A stretch of DNA of 64,000 bases from Sorex araneus (lineage: Eukaryota > Chordata > Mammalia > Eulipotyphla > Soricidae): NCBI RefSeq assembly GCF_027595985.1, contig NC_073305.1, forward strand, positions 113,153,759-113,217,758. Direction: 5' to 3'. Below, in pieces: positions 1 through 10,570 of this stretch. The notes beneath the pieces were generated by a model. The model was not told the origin of the DNA. It did no database searches and was given only the letters and a program-made list of their open reading frames with translations. A program made the position numbers and the translations under genes. The stretch's first letter is position 1, and every line of letters starts with the position of its first letter.

Positions 1-1926
1 TAAAATGGGAGCTCAATTTCTAATTTTTTGAGAATCATCCATATTGTTTTCCAAAAGGGCTGAACTAGTCGGCATTCCCACCAGCAGTGTAGAAGGGTCC
101 CTTTCTCCCCACATCCTCTCCAACAGTGGTTGCTTTTGTTCTTTTGGATGTGTGCTAGTCTCTGTGGTGTGAGGTGGTATCTCATGGTTGTTTTGATCTG
201 CATCTCTCTGATGATTAGTGATTTAGAGCACTTTTTCATGTGCCTTTTGGCCATTCGTATCTCTTCCTTGGGAAAGTTTCTGCTCATCTCTTCGCCCCAT
301 TTTTTGATGGGGTTGGATGTTTTCTTCTTGTAGAGTTCAACCAGTGCTTTATATACCATTGATATCAACCCCTTATCTGATGGGTATTGTGTAAATATCC
401 TTTCCCATTCTGTAGATAGTCTTTGTATTCTAGCCACTGTATCTTTTGCGGTGCAGAAGCTTTTTAGTTTAATGTAGTCCTATTTGTTGATCTCTGTTTC
501 CACTTGGTTGGCCAGTTGCGTGTCATATTTGAAGATACCTTTATCTTCAATATCGTGGAGGGTTTTGCCGAATTTGTCTTCAATGTACCTTATGGTTTGT
601 GGTCTGATGTTGAGGTCTTTAATCCATTTTGATCTGACTTTTGTGCATGGTGTCAGGTTGAGGTCTAAGCCCATTTTTTTGCATGTGGTTGTCCAGTTTT
701 GCCAGCACCATTTGTTAAAGAGGCTTTCCTTGCTCCACTTCACATCTCTTGCTCCCTTATCAAAGATTAGATGATCATACATTTGAGGTTGTGTGTAGGG
801 ATATTCTGTCCTGTTCCATTGGTCTTCGGCTCTGCCTTTGTTCCAGTACCATGCTGTTTTAATTGTTACTGCTTTGTAGTAGAATTTAAGGTTGGGGAGG
901 GTGATGCCTCCCATCATCTTTTTCCCAAGAATTGTTTTAGCTATCCATGGGCGTTTGTTGTTTCATATGAATTTCAGGATTGCTTGATCCGTTTCTTTGA
1001 AGAATGACATGGGTATCCTTATTGGGATAGCGTTAAATCTGTATAATGCTTTGGGGAGTATTGCCATTTTGACAATGTTTATTCTCCCTATCCATGAGCA
1101 GGGGATATGTTTCCATTTCCTCATGTCCTCTTTTATTTCATGGAGTAGCGTTTTATAGTTTTCTTTGTAGAGGTCCTTTGCTTCTTTAGTTAAGCTGATT
1201 CCAAGGTATTTGATTTTGATCCAAGGAGCACGATTGTGAACGGGATTGTTTTTTTCATGTCCCTTTCCTCTGTCTCATTGTTTGCATATAGGAAGGCCAT
1301 GGATTTTTGGGTATTGATTTTATAGCCTGCGACTTTACTGTACAGGTCAATTGTTTCTAAGAGTTTCTTACTAGAGCTTTTAGGCTTCTCTAGGTATAGT
1401 ATCATATCATCTGCGAAGAGTGAGAGCTTGATTTCTTCCTTTCTGATTTGAATCCCCTTAATATCTTTTTTTTGCCTGATGGCTATTGCAATACTTCCAG
1501 TACTATATTAAAGAGAAGTGGTGAGAGTGAGCATCCTTGTCTTGTCCCCGATCTTAGAGGAAAGGCCCTTAGTTTTTCTCCATTGATGATAATGCTTGCC
1601 ATAGGTTCATGGTAAATGGCTTTGACTATCTTGAGAAAAGTTCCTCCAAAACCCATTTTGGTGAGAGTTTTTATCATGAATGGGTGTTGGATCTTGTCAA
1701 ATGCTTTCTCTGCTTTTTTTTTTTTGAGGGAGCTGTTTGCTTGCAGGATTGTGTTCCACCCTTTGATTTTGAGTCTGTGTTTGTTCTCACTATTCAGATG
1801 TGTTTCTTGTAGGCAGCAGAAAGTTGGGTTTAGTTTCCGAATCCATTTTGCCACTCTGTGCCTCTTGATTGGTGCATCTAGACCGTTAACATTGAGAGAA
1901 ATTATTGTCATGGGATTTTGTGCCAT
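1..1926 (-). pseudogene. L1 ORF2 (endonuclease/reverse transcriptase) relic with in-frame internal deletion
   Basis: L1 ORF2 encodes an apurinic-type endonuclease followed by a reverse transcriptase and a Cys-rich C-terminal domain, which nick target DNA and copy L1 RNA in place. The minus-strand frame 1926-1483 starts with the ORF2 N-terminus ([17 protein letters not shown]) and keeps the endonuclease motif QETHL. It then jumps at a 12-A run (1714-1725) to the reverse-transcriptase block [10 protein letters not shown] and [13 protein letters not shown] without losing the frame. The catalytic F-A-D-D codons lie at 1407-1418, in the next broken frame. Later pieces occur at 1405-1190 and 917-480. 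By comparison with the copy at 57895-61951, about 1.6 kb is missing between the two blocks. Not functional. Confidence 0.93.
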
Positions 1927-2029
1927 TTTTCTGTAGGGTTTGTTTTTGTTATAGGTTTTTTTCCTTGTCTTATAGCAGCCCTTTGAGTCCTTCTTTTAAA
2001 TTCGGTCTTGAGTCTATGAAGTTCCTGAG

Positions 2030-2972
2030 CTATTGTTTCTCCGTGAAATAGTGTATGGTTCCTTCAAGTTTAATTGAGAGTTTAGCCGGGTAAAGTATTC
2101 TTGGTGAGGCATTCATTTCATTAAGTTTTTTCACTATATCCCACCATTGTCTTCGGGCTTGAAAGGTTTCTTCTGATAGGTCTGCTGTGAATCTAAGGGG
2201 TGCTCCTTTGTATATAATCTCCTTCTTTGATCTTGCTGCTTGCAATATTGTGTCTCTATCCATAGCATCCATCATTCTGACTATGATGTGCCTTGGGGAT
2301 TTTTTATTTGGGTCCCTTTTAGCTGGCACCCTTCGGACACCTTGGATCTGGATGTCCATATTTTCTAGCTCTGGGAATTTCTTAGCAATGATGTCTTTAA
2401 TTGTGTTTTTTTCGTTAGGATTGGTCCCCTGTGGTTCTGGTACTCCAATGATTCTTATGTTGTTTCTCTTGAGGTCCTCCCCTAGGACTCTAAAGCCATT
2501 TTGAGTCCATTTCACTCTAGAGCCATTTTGAGGTCTTTTGCCATTATTTGTTGTTGCCTATAAGCTTTGTGCAGCTCGTCTTCAAGATCACTGATTCTTT
2601 CTTTAGCAGTAGTCATTCTACTGTTAAGGGCTCCCTCTGAGTTTTTTTTTTTATTTCATCTAACGATTCTTTTAATTGTGTCACTTCTGTTCATTGCTTT
2701 GAAATTTTTGCTGTCATTTCTTCCTGGATTATCTTGGTGGATCGTTCCAATACTGCATCCTTATCCTCCCTTAATTTACTGGATGTTCGCTCCGTAGTTG
2801 CTTTAACTTCTTCAACCATCTTCACGATTTCCTCTCTGAATTCTTTATCAGAGAGGAGACTGTATTTCTGGGGAGCCATTGCTGGGTTTGCTGAGACCTT
2901 TCCTTCCAAATCTGCTGGTGGTGGGGATTTTCGCTTTTTCTTCATGTTGTTTTGGGTTTTACTGTTAGGCAC
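2030..2972 (-). pseudogene. L1 ORF1 (RNA-binding chaperone) relic
   Basis: ORF1p is the trimeric RNA-binding protein of the L1 particle. The N-terminal frame (2972-2691) has a basic start rich in K and R, then a charged heptad-like stretch (LLSDKEFREEIVKMVEE) that begins the coiled coil. The C-terminal frame (2515-2030) has the RRM-like core (RNNIRIIGVPE) and the C-terminal domain with the ILQAARSKK and FTADLSEET words typical of L1 ORF1p. The two frames do not join: a run of A residues near 2641-2652 and other lesions shift the frame. The coiled coil carries one fewer 15-residue unit than the copy at 56878-57774. The ATG at 2972 is taken as the start because it sits directly upstream of the basic region. 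Confidence 0.9.
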
Positions 2973-3560
2973 TCTCCTTAGCTTGAGAGGACTCTCAAGA
3001 GAAAGCGTGGGGCTATGATCTTTTTACAAAGGACTTTATGTGCAGCTTGATAGTTCACTGGCAGTTTTTGTAAAATTAGTATAGGCTAGGTCAGTTGACT
3101 GTTAACGTATAGTGACTAAGATGACCAGGGTATTCTTCAGAGGAATAGATTCTATCAATTATGGCCAAAGCACAATGCAATGAGTGGGAAAAATATCTTT
3201 GGCCGCATAAGCGGCCACAGCTCCAGAAGGAGGCCACGCCCCCTTTTGAGGCCACGCCCCCGATGTGTGGCCACGCCCCTAAACCCTGGTCGGGAGGGAA
3301 AGTTGAGGGCCGCTGCCGCAGGGAAAGTGAGAGGCGCGAGAGGGGCCTGGGGTCTTCAGACCCCAAACCGCGGGTGTGGGGGAGATCGCTGCGTTCTTCG
3401 TTCTTCGGCAGGGAGCAGGGTCTCCGAGGGAATGTCCCAATTTACCTGGTCAGGTGGGGAGGGAGAGTTGAGGGTCGCCGCCACAGGGAGAGTGAGAGGC
3501 GCGAGAGGGGCCTGGGGTCTTCAGGCGTGGGGGAGATCGCTGTGTTCTTCCGTAACTTCT
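2973..3560 (-). promoter_or_regulatory. L1 5'UTR / internal promoter with tandem monomers
   Basis: This GC- and CpG-rich block sits immediately upstream of ORF1 and is quite unlike the AT-rich surroundings. It contains two related monomers of about 160 bp (3284-3443 and a shorter 3444-3557). They share words such as gtgagaggcgcgagagggg and cctggggtcttcag. Nearer ORF1 are three ggccacgcccc boxes (3232, 3250, 3269) spaced 18-19 bp, which look like GC/KLF-type sites, and a perfect inverted repeat ggccgcataagcggcc (3201-3216). Tandem 5' monomers are a known L1 promoter design in some mammals such as mouse. The factor assignment is inference. Confidence 0.75.
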
Positions 3561-4143
3561 ATTTCTGACAGTTTAGAAGAGTTCCTTCAATGTGGTGCAC
3601 CTGTGACAAAGCAACTAAATTCACTTATTTTATTTTATTTTATATTCTTACATAGGTTAGCTATATTTTAAATATCATTGCTCTCCACCAAAAGAAAAAA
3701 ATGTTTTTGGTTCTGTTGCTTAGTAGCTCTGGGAGGACTAGAAAAAAAACCTGAAATAGTACAAGTAGCAGTTTAAAATGCCAGAAAATGTTAAGTTTCT
3801 ATTCTTTGGACTGAGTCCATATTATTTTCAAGTGTTGAATTCAAAACTGACACTGTTCTCAAAGCATAATTTGAGCAATGCCAATTGTAGTTGCTCTGTA
3901 TGATTGTGAATCTATTGCAATTTTTTCCCCTTCTGCATCTTCTCACCAGTTTCTTAAGGTCAAGAGCCTCAGAAACTATAAGATTATGTCTTCAGTTTCA
4001 TGGAAAAGTTGATTTGAACTAACATAGCTTCCTGACAAGTCATCCTCTCAGTTCATGGTGGAGCTTTTAAATCTCTATCTTTCTAATAGCTAAGACAGGT
4101 AAGTCTATTCTGGCCCGAGTACATACATATTCCTAAAAAATTC
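3561..4143. other. Unassigned AT-rich sequence
   Basis: No reading frame of note, no tRNA-like head and no L1 words. Nothing recognised. Confidence 0.5.
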
Positions 4144-4325
4144 ATTCTGGGTTGGGGCAGGAGTGACAATACAGGAGGTAGTGTGCTTACTATGGACATG
4201 CAGACCTAGGTTTGATCCCCAGCACCCCAAGTGGTCCCTGAGCCTAGTCATGAGAGTTCCCTGAGGACAGAGCCAAAAGTAAACCCTAAACACTGCCAGA
4301 CGTGTCACCAAAATGAAAAAAAAAT
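4144..4325 (+). mobile_element. Old, diverged SOR-like tRNA-derived SINE
   Basis: It begins with a decayed head (ggttggggcaggagtgacaa) and keeps a B-box-like word (ggtttgatcccc). It then has cagcacccc, the ggtccctgag word and the ccaaaatgaaaaaaaaa tail of the poly(A)-type family. Divergence is much higher than in the copy at 7365-7523, so this is an early insertion or a related older family. Confidence 0.65.
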
Positions 4326-4685
4326 CATTCTTGGTCAAATTCAAGGGATCAGAGGTTTTTCATTGATTAAAAAAATAACTAACAAATAAACAAAAGCCTT
4401 GTAAATGGCAATGGAAAGGAGAGAATGATCCATGATCTTGCTAACACTGACGAGTTACTAGTCAAGATACAACAGGGACCCTTAATCCAGCGCAGGGCAA
4501 CTCAACTGAGTATTCCTCTAACTATAACTATTCTGAAATATTATTCACCATCATGAACTGACTAGGGAGAAAATTCCTGAGATTTGGCAGAAGAAGTTAT
4601 TTGTGTGAGAGAGAAATGGGTAAATGGAATTTATTTTTGTTGCTTGTGAATAATCATTTTTCAGTGCTTGCTTCACCACCCAAAC
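4326..4685. other. Unassigned sequence
   Basis: Moderately AT-rich with no recognised repeat or coding signal. Confidence 0.45.
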
Positions 4686-6006
4686 ATTATGAATGAAGAT
4701 CAACCATGAGGAAATTTCTGTTTATTTCTTCCCCCATTTTTGTGATGGGTTTGTTTTTTTCTTCTAAATTTCTATCAGTGCTTTACGTATCTTGGATATT
4801 AACCCTTTGTCAGATAAGTGGTGGGAAAATATTTCGTCTAGTCTGTAGGGTGTCATTATAATCTGCTCATCATTTCTTCTGCATCTTAGTTTGATATATT
4901 TAATTTATTTTTGTTTATATTTGCTTGGCCAGTGACATTGAATCATAGAAGAACATGCCTGTAGATTCAATGTCACGAAGTGTCCTATCTATGTTTCCTC
5001 AATATAAATTATGGTTTCAGATATGATATCAAGGTCTTTAATCCAGTTTGAATTGTCTCTTGTGTATGATGTAAAAAAGGAGCCTGGGTTCAGTTTTTCT
5101 TTTGTGTGTGAAAAACTTTCCCAGCACCATTTGTTGAAGAGGTTCTCCTTTTTTTTTTCTTTTTGGGTCACACCCAGCTATGCTCAGGGGTTACTCCTGG
5201 TTTTGCACTCAGGAATTACTCCTGGCGGTGCTTGGGGGACCATATGGGATGCCGGGGATCGAACCCAGGTCGGCCGCGTGCAAGGCAAACGCCCTACCCG
5301 CTGTGCTATCGCTCCGGGCCCGGTTCTCCTTTCTTGACGTCATCCTTATTGCTACTTTTCTGTAGGTTAAATGTCCTCATTCACTGCAGGTGGGGATGTT
5401 GACTTGTTCAACTTTCTTTAAAGCAATATGAACTCTTCTCAAATATAAACTAGGAATTGATTTCCCATATGATCCAACAATTCTACTTCTGGGTATCTAT
5501 TTCAAGGGTACAAAGACTCTATTCAGAAAAGATATTTTCATGCCTATATTTATTGCAGCACTACTCACAATAGCCCAAAATTGAAAATAACCAAAGTGTC
5601 TAGGCACAGTTAATTGGATAAAGAAACTATAGTACATATGCACAATTAAATATAGAAAAGATGAAACTATGCGATTTGCTGCTATATGGATGGATCTGGA
5701 AAATATCATAAGTTTGTATAGAAGTACAGAGGCAGTCACAGGATGATCTCCCTTATAGCTGGAATATAAAGAAAAGAAATTAAATAAGCAAATAACAAAT
5801 GCTCAAACACAAAAACCAGAACTAATCTTTAGTAGGAATCATAAGACTGCAGGAGCATGGTGGGGAATAAATGGTGAGAGAATGACACAGGTTCAGTGAT
5901 GGAAGGAAGCAGATACTCTGGTGGAGAGTGTGATGCTGGAATGTTTTATGCCTAAAATTCTACATTATCAGTATTATAAATAAAGCTGCTTAAAATTATT
6001 AAAAAA
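4686..6006. mobile_element. 5'-inverted (twin-primed) old L1 3' fragment
   Basis: The left part (4686-5390, excluding the nested SINE) is L1 ORF2 on the minus strand; the right part (5391-6006) is the following L1 segment on the plus strand, ending in a short A tract. Reading the left part backwards, it ends at the L1 words for aacagaaatttcctc. The right part resumes about 150 bp further along the element (ctgcaggtggggatgttgact) and continues through aacaattctacttctgggtat to the 3'UTR. This inverted-upstream plus sense-downstream order is the signature of twin priming during insertion. The many substitutions indicate an old copy. The left boundary is approximate and I did not find a convincing target-site duplication. 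Confidence 0.8.
5152..5321 (-). mobile_element. SOR-type SINE (poly(A) class), young
   Basis: A near-consensus antisense copy, from tttttttctttttgggtcac to the reversed head tgctatcgctccgggcc. It is flanked by an 11-bp direct repeat ggttctccttt (5141-5151 and 5322-5332), the target-site duplication. It splits the 5'-inverted L1 and therefore postdates it. Confidence 0.95.
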
Positions 6007-6423
6007 GGTCAAGAATTCCACACCTGCCCAGGAGAGGCAAGTACAGGGTTTTACTCTGACCAGAATAATACTCAGAAGAAATAAATAGCAAAATCATTTT
6101 TCAAATTCCCCATTATGCTTTTTGCCAGAAAGTATATGTTGCTAGGTTTAAGCATGACATTTTGACATCTCAATGTAGGTGATAATTACTTGCATTTGCA
6201 AAGTGTGCAATAAGCAAGCTGTATTATTTTTATAGTAAAGAGACTGAATTTGTAAATTCCTTTCATATTTTGAAAACTTGCATTAGAAATGTACATAAAA
6301 CATTATCAAACTGTTAGAAAAAACATTTCAAAGAAAAAATATATCAAATGAAATAAATATTTGTGGTAGTAAAATAAAAGTTTACTTAGTGTTTCATTTG
6401 TATGCCTATATTTTCTAAGTGTT
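6007..6423. other. Unassigned AT-rich sequence
   Basis: No gene or repeat recognised. Confidence 0.45.
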
Positions 6424-6439
6424 AAATATGCTATTTTTT

Positions 6440-6609
6440 TTTTTTGCTTTTTGGGTCACACCTGGCGATGCACAGGGGTTACTCCTGGCTCTGCACTCAG
6501 GAATGACCCCTGGCCGTGCTCAGGGGACCATATGGGATGCTGGGATTTGAACCCGGGTCGGCCGCCTGCAAGGCAAATGCCCTACCCGCTGTGCTATCTC
6601 TCCAGCCCC
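6440..6609 (-). mobile_element. SOR-type SINE (poly(A) class), young
   Basis: Full-length antisense copy with a perfect 16-bp target-site duplication aaatatgctatttttt (6424-6439 and 6610-6625). The poly(T) run is the reversed A tail. On the minus strand the B-box sequence, gggttcaaatcc, is close to consensus. Confidence 0.96.
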
Positions 6610-6625
6610 AAATATGCTATTTTTT

Positions 6626-7352
6626 ACAATAATGAAAACTAAGTTTTTTCACAGTCATTATTTTTTTATCTATCCTGAAATGTTTTAAAAATGTTTCTTC
6701 ATGTTTCATAGTCATTATCTAAATCAATTTTCTTTAGAGCTTTATGGGGTGTCAGAACATGTGTGTTTAAAGGTCAGAACAAGAGTTAGTGAAAGTTTCA
6801 TAAAACAGATGTGAAATCAGTATAAGGGTAAGGTTTCTAAAAAAAATAACGCTTTTCATCAACAGTGATATCAACCTTGATAAGTAATTGCACCCATGTT
6901 TTTTCTTTTCTCACTGCTGCTTTTTTGGATATTCAAGTGACTGATTGAGAGAGTACACCCAAGAGTCAGCTTGAGACAGAGAGGTCCCACTGGGGCACCT
7001 ACTCATCAGAAAGAAACCACTCCCACACAAATAAAGGATTCATTGCAGACATTTTTCAGATAACATAGGAAAAAATTCCTTAATATAAAAATATAAACAT
7101 ATAAAAATGAGATGAGTCTTTTACATGAGCTGAATTATTCTTTACCTTAACTTTGAACATTTATAGATTAGAAACACTTTTTGTCCATTAGTAGAAAGTC
7201 CATTGTACACTAAAAGCATTATTCCTGCTCAAATACCTGTGACAAGAGTGATTCAAAGAAAGTAAAGCCAATAAAGACTGAATTAAACAACAGGAGACAT
7301 TTATATTGGATATGTTAGAGGCATCCTGGCTGAGTTTTCACTATTTAAAAAT
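6626..7352. other. Unassigned AT-rich sequence
   Basis: Nothing recognised between the two SINEs. Confidence 0.45.
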
Positions 7353-7364
7353 AAATGGGGATAA

Positions 7365-7523
7365 GGGCTGGAGCAATAGCACAGCAGGTAGGGCATTTGC
7401 CTTGCAGGCAGCTAACCCGGGTTTGAATCCCAGCATCCCATATAGTCCCCTGAGCACCGCCAGGAGTGATTCCTCAGTGCGTAACCCCTGTGTATTGCCA
7501 GTGTGACCCCCCAAAAATAAAAA
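7365..7523 (+). mobile_element. SOR-type SINE (poly(A) class)
   Basis: Sense copy from gggctggagcaatagcacag to the A-rich tail, with target-site duplication aaatggggataa (7353-7364 and 7524-7535). The A box (tagcacagcagg) and B box (gggtttgaatcc) are visible. The terminal body is slightly shortened. Confidence 0.95.
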
Positions 7524-7535
7524 AAATGGGGATAA

Positions 7536-8242
7536 AAAAGAAATTATTATCAAAACTCTGATGTCTTTCATAAAATTAAATTAAGGCAAATTGTTTTGTA
7601 AAATATAAAACTTTTGGTTCTTATCGAATATATGGTCATGAACAAAACTTTTCAAAATGCCAAAGACTTATTGCAGGAAGATTGCATGAACAGCTATTCT
7701 AACTGAGCTGATCAGGATTTTAAAGAAAGCATTGGGGAAAAGAAGGAAACAGAAGACTTAAAAATAAAGAAGACTTAAAGCAATAGTACCTTCCAAAACC
7801 TTAGTTTCTTACTCAATACATAATTTATAATAGATTAAGTAGATGATCAGTGACTAAAAAAAGTTGCTCTAAAAATTGCATTTCCATATGAATTAACTAT
7901 GTGATTTTGAAAATCCTCTGCAAATGGGAAATTAGCAACTCACTCAATGATAGCATTAAACAATCAATAATTTAATGACCCCTCATGCTCAAAATAATCT
8001 TTATTTAATACTTTGATGCAAAGATACAACTCACTGAAACATCTACTTAGTCACAAAGATGCAATGAATGATTCTGCATAGTAATGCCTCAGTATTTTTC
8101 CACATGTAACATTATTCATTCTGAAAATGAGAAACATTGCCTATGACATTTCATTTTGGACAATAACCTAAATATATGTTTCGAAAGCTATGCTTGGAGT
8201 ATCATGTTTTACTCAAGTGAGAGAAGGAATCCAGAGTTCTGA
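7536..8242. other. Unassigned AT-rich sequence
   Basis: Only short spurious frames; no repeat recognised. Confidence 0.45.
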
Positions 8243-8590
8243 CCTCCATCAATGATCGAGGATCAGGGATGCTGCCTCGTTTGCCAAGGCATCAAAAATT
8301 AGGTGGGCCAGAGACATAATGTAATTTGGAGACAACCACTGGACTAGAGCTGTTACCAACTGGATTCCACAGAACATCAAAAGAACGCCTGGCTGCCTTC
8401 CTACGAGATGGTCGGACTTCTTTGTCAAGACCCTGAATGAATGGTCGGTTTGATGCTCTTCATGTTCCTGGTGCGAGCAGATGCCATTGGGCTATACTAG
8501 CACACGACAGAAACGAATGGAGACATTTCTCGCACCCATTTGAGCAAATTGTTGAGCAAATTGTTGAGCAATGGGACAACAGGTGATACA
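8243..8590 (+). mobile_element. RTE-type LINE, 3' terminal fragment
   Basis: Conceptual translation, with frame breaks, gives the R-W-A-G-H run followed by a W-x-x-A-V-T-N-W-I-P core and an R-P/T-x-R-W-S-D-F-F motif. That is the C-terminal signature of RTE-clade (BovB-like) LINE proteins downstream of the reverse transcriptase. The noncoding end (tgagcaaattgttgagcaatgggac) is followed by ggtgatacagg rather than poly(A), as RTE elements end in short microsatellites. A second copy lies inverted at 56060-56328. The clade name is inferred from the motif. The terminal 70 bp match the tail of the second SINE family in this window. Confidence 0.75.
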
Positions 8591-8716
8591 GGTTATATTT
8601 GGGAAATATCACAAAATTTCGATGCAAGATTAATTTTCAAACCTTTTATTTTGTAAAATGCAAAATACTCAAGACATTTCTACTCAGCAATCATGAAAGT
8701 TTCACAATTTAAGACT

Positions 8717-8718
8717 CA

Positions 8719-8780
<62 letters not shown>
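8717..8780. repeat. (TCTA)n microsatellite
   Basis: About 16 nearly perfect tetranucleotide units abut the poly(T) side of the SINE at 8786-8924, so it probably grew from that SINE's A-rich tail. Confidence 0.97.
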
Positions 8781-8782
<2 letters not shown>

Positions 8783-8785
8783 ATT

Positions 8786-8924
8786 TGGGGGGCACACAAA
8801 GAATGCACAGGAGTTACTCCTTGCTCTGCAATCTAGAATTAATCCTGGCAAAGTTTGAGGGACCATATGAGATGGGCTGCTTACAAAGCAAGCACCCTCT
8901 ATAGTGTACCATCATTCCAGTTCC
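8786..8924 (-). mobile_element. Diverged SOR-type SINE
   Basis: Antisense words gaatgcacaggagttactcc, ctggcaaagtttgagggacc and catatgagatgggctg are retained, with a small internal deletion removing most of the B-box region. Older than the flanked copies. Confidence 0.8.
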
Positions 8925-8945
8925 AAAGAGTTCCTTCTCATTTCT

Positions 8946-9107
8946 TTTGTTTGTTCTTGGGCCACACTGGCAATGCTCTGGGATTACTTCTGTCTTTGCA
9001 CTCAGCAATTACTCCTGGCAGTATTCCAAGGATCAAATGGGATGCTGTGGACCTAATCTGGGTTGCCTGCATATAAGGCAAACACCTTACCACTGTACTA
9101 TCTCTCC
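8946..9107 (-). mobile_element. Diverged SOR-type SINE
   Basis: A second antisense copy about 20 bp from the previous one (ttcttgggccacactggcaa ... tgtactatctctccag). No clear target-site duplication. Confidence 0.85.
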
Positions 9108-9637
9108 AGAGGACTCACCTTTTAAAAAGTTTGGCAGTACAGAGGTTTTCTTTCACCTTATACCATGCATATGACAGAATTCCCCACTGATGAGTACTCA
9201 TTGCCTTGGGGATAAAATCAGCCTCTGTAGAGCAAATAGTCATTGTGAGCTTCCAGACCACCTTGTTGCACTGTACAGTGTTGGCCTCATGTATTAGGGG
9301 AGTGTAGGAATGATGCAGTCAAAGCTCCAGTTGGATCATAGTGTTTGAGAACACTGACTAAAGAAAAAGTCAAATAACTTCTCTAATAAAGTGTCTAGCC
9401 TATATTTTAAGGAATACATACTGGAAGAAAGATTCTACAAAGTAGACTCCTGTTACACTATCATTTCACAACATACTTGCTTAGGGATTCATTGGAATGA
9501 AGGCTGAACATGAGAGAAGATAAAACACTTCTTTTAAGCTCAAGTGCCCAAATTATTGCTCCTCTTGGAAATATAGATTCTTAACCAATAACAAGAACAC
9601 TTTTTAATGCTGAAATATTTGGCATGTGTACGTATAT
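9108..9637. other. Unassigned sequence
   Basis: Nothing recognised. Confidence 0.45.
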
Positions 9638-9911
9638 GGGCTGGAGCGATAGCACAGTGGTTGGCCTTTCATGCGGCTGATCCAAGTTCGATTCCTCCAC
9701 CCCTCTCAGAGAGCCCGGCAAGCTACCGAGAGTATCAAGCCCGCGTGGCAGAGCCTGGCAAGCTACCCATGCATATTGGATATGCCAAAAATAGTAACAA
9801 AAAGTCTCTCAATGAGAGACGTTACTGGTGCCCGCTAGAACAAATCGATGAGCAACGGGATGACAGTGTACATGTATATATATATGTATATGTATATACA
9901 TATATATATTT
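9638..9911 (+). mobile_element. RTE-tailed SINE (same tRNA-like head, different 3' half)
   Basis: The head gggctggagcgatagcacag is that of the SOR SINE, but after the B box (agttcgattcctcc) the body differs. It runs ctctcagagagcccggcaag, gcctggcaagctacccatg and atatgccaaaaatagtaaca, then the tail gacgttactggtgcccgct...caaatcgatgagcaacggga. The unit gcccggcaagctacc / gcctggcaagctacc is repeated inside the body. The tail matches the RTE LINE ends in this window. The copy ends at 9868 and is followed by an expanded (TA)n stretch to 9911. It carries the palindrome gtctctcaatgagagac at 9804-9820. Confidence 0.92.
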
Positions 9912-10339
9912 TTAGGAAGAAAGTACAAGTAATTTGACTTTCAAGACAGTTAAAAACTCATTAATGTTAATTACCATTGCAATGTAAAATCCAGTTTGTA
10001 AATTCAAGATGTGTAGTGTAATTATGTTTAGTGTTGAGGATTATTTCACACAATCAAACCATTAAACTAGTATGCAACAGATACCGAGTTCCAGAAAAGT
10101 GTTTATGTGACCCAGATTTCTGCAGATATGGATAATAAGGAATTTTTCTTTTTTTTGGGTTACTCTAGAGGATGACCTATCACTAGATATTACTTTTCTT
10201 ATTGCAGAAGAAACATCACAGCAGTAAAATCCCACAGAGAATTTCCACAAATTGTTCTTTAAACACATGGAGCACTAGTTTTGAGATGGGTTAGAGCATT
10301 TCTGTTGACTCAACCTTTCATGTGAGCAGAAAACATTTT
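9912..10339. other. Unassigned AT-rich sequence
   Basis: Nothing recognised. Confidence 0.45.
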
Positions 10340-10473
10340 CTTTCTTCTTTTTTCTTTCCTTCTTTCTTCCCTTCTTCCTTCCTTCCTTCCTTCCTTCCTT
10401 CCTTCCTTCCTTCCTTCCTTCCTTCCTTCCTTCCTTCCTTCCTTCCTTCCTTCCTTCCTTCCTTCCTTCCTTC

Positions 10474-10570
<97 letters not shown>

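Larger units (their letters stand above)
1..3560 (-). mobile_element. LINE-1 retrotransposon, 5' complete, 3' end outside window
   Basis: Read on the minus strand from right to left, the segment runs 5'UTR (about 3560-2973), ORF1 (2972-2030), a spacer of about 100 bp and ORF2 (1926-1), in the standard L1 order. The window edge cuts it inside the ORF2 C-terminal region, so its 3'UTR and poly(A) are not visible and target-site duplications cannot be tested. A full promoter region makes it a once full-length insertion. It is dead now: ORF1 has a frame break, and ORF2 has a large internal deletion plus further frame breaks. The right boundary near 3560 is set by the end of the GC-rich promoter repeat and is accurate only to a few tens of bases. 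Confidence 0.93.
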
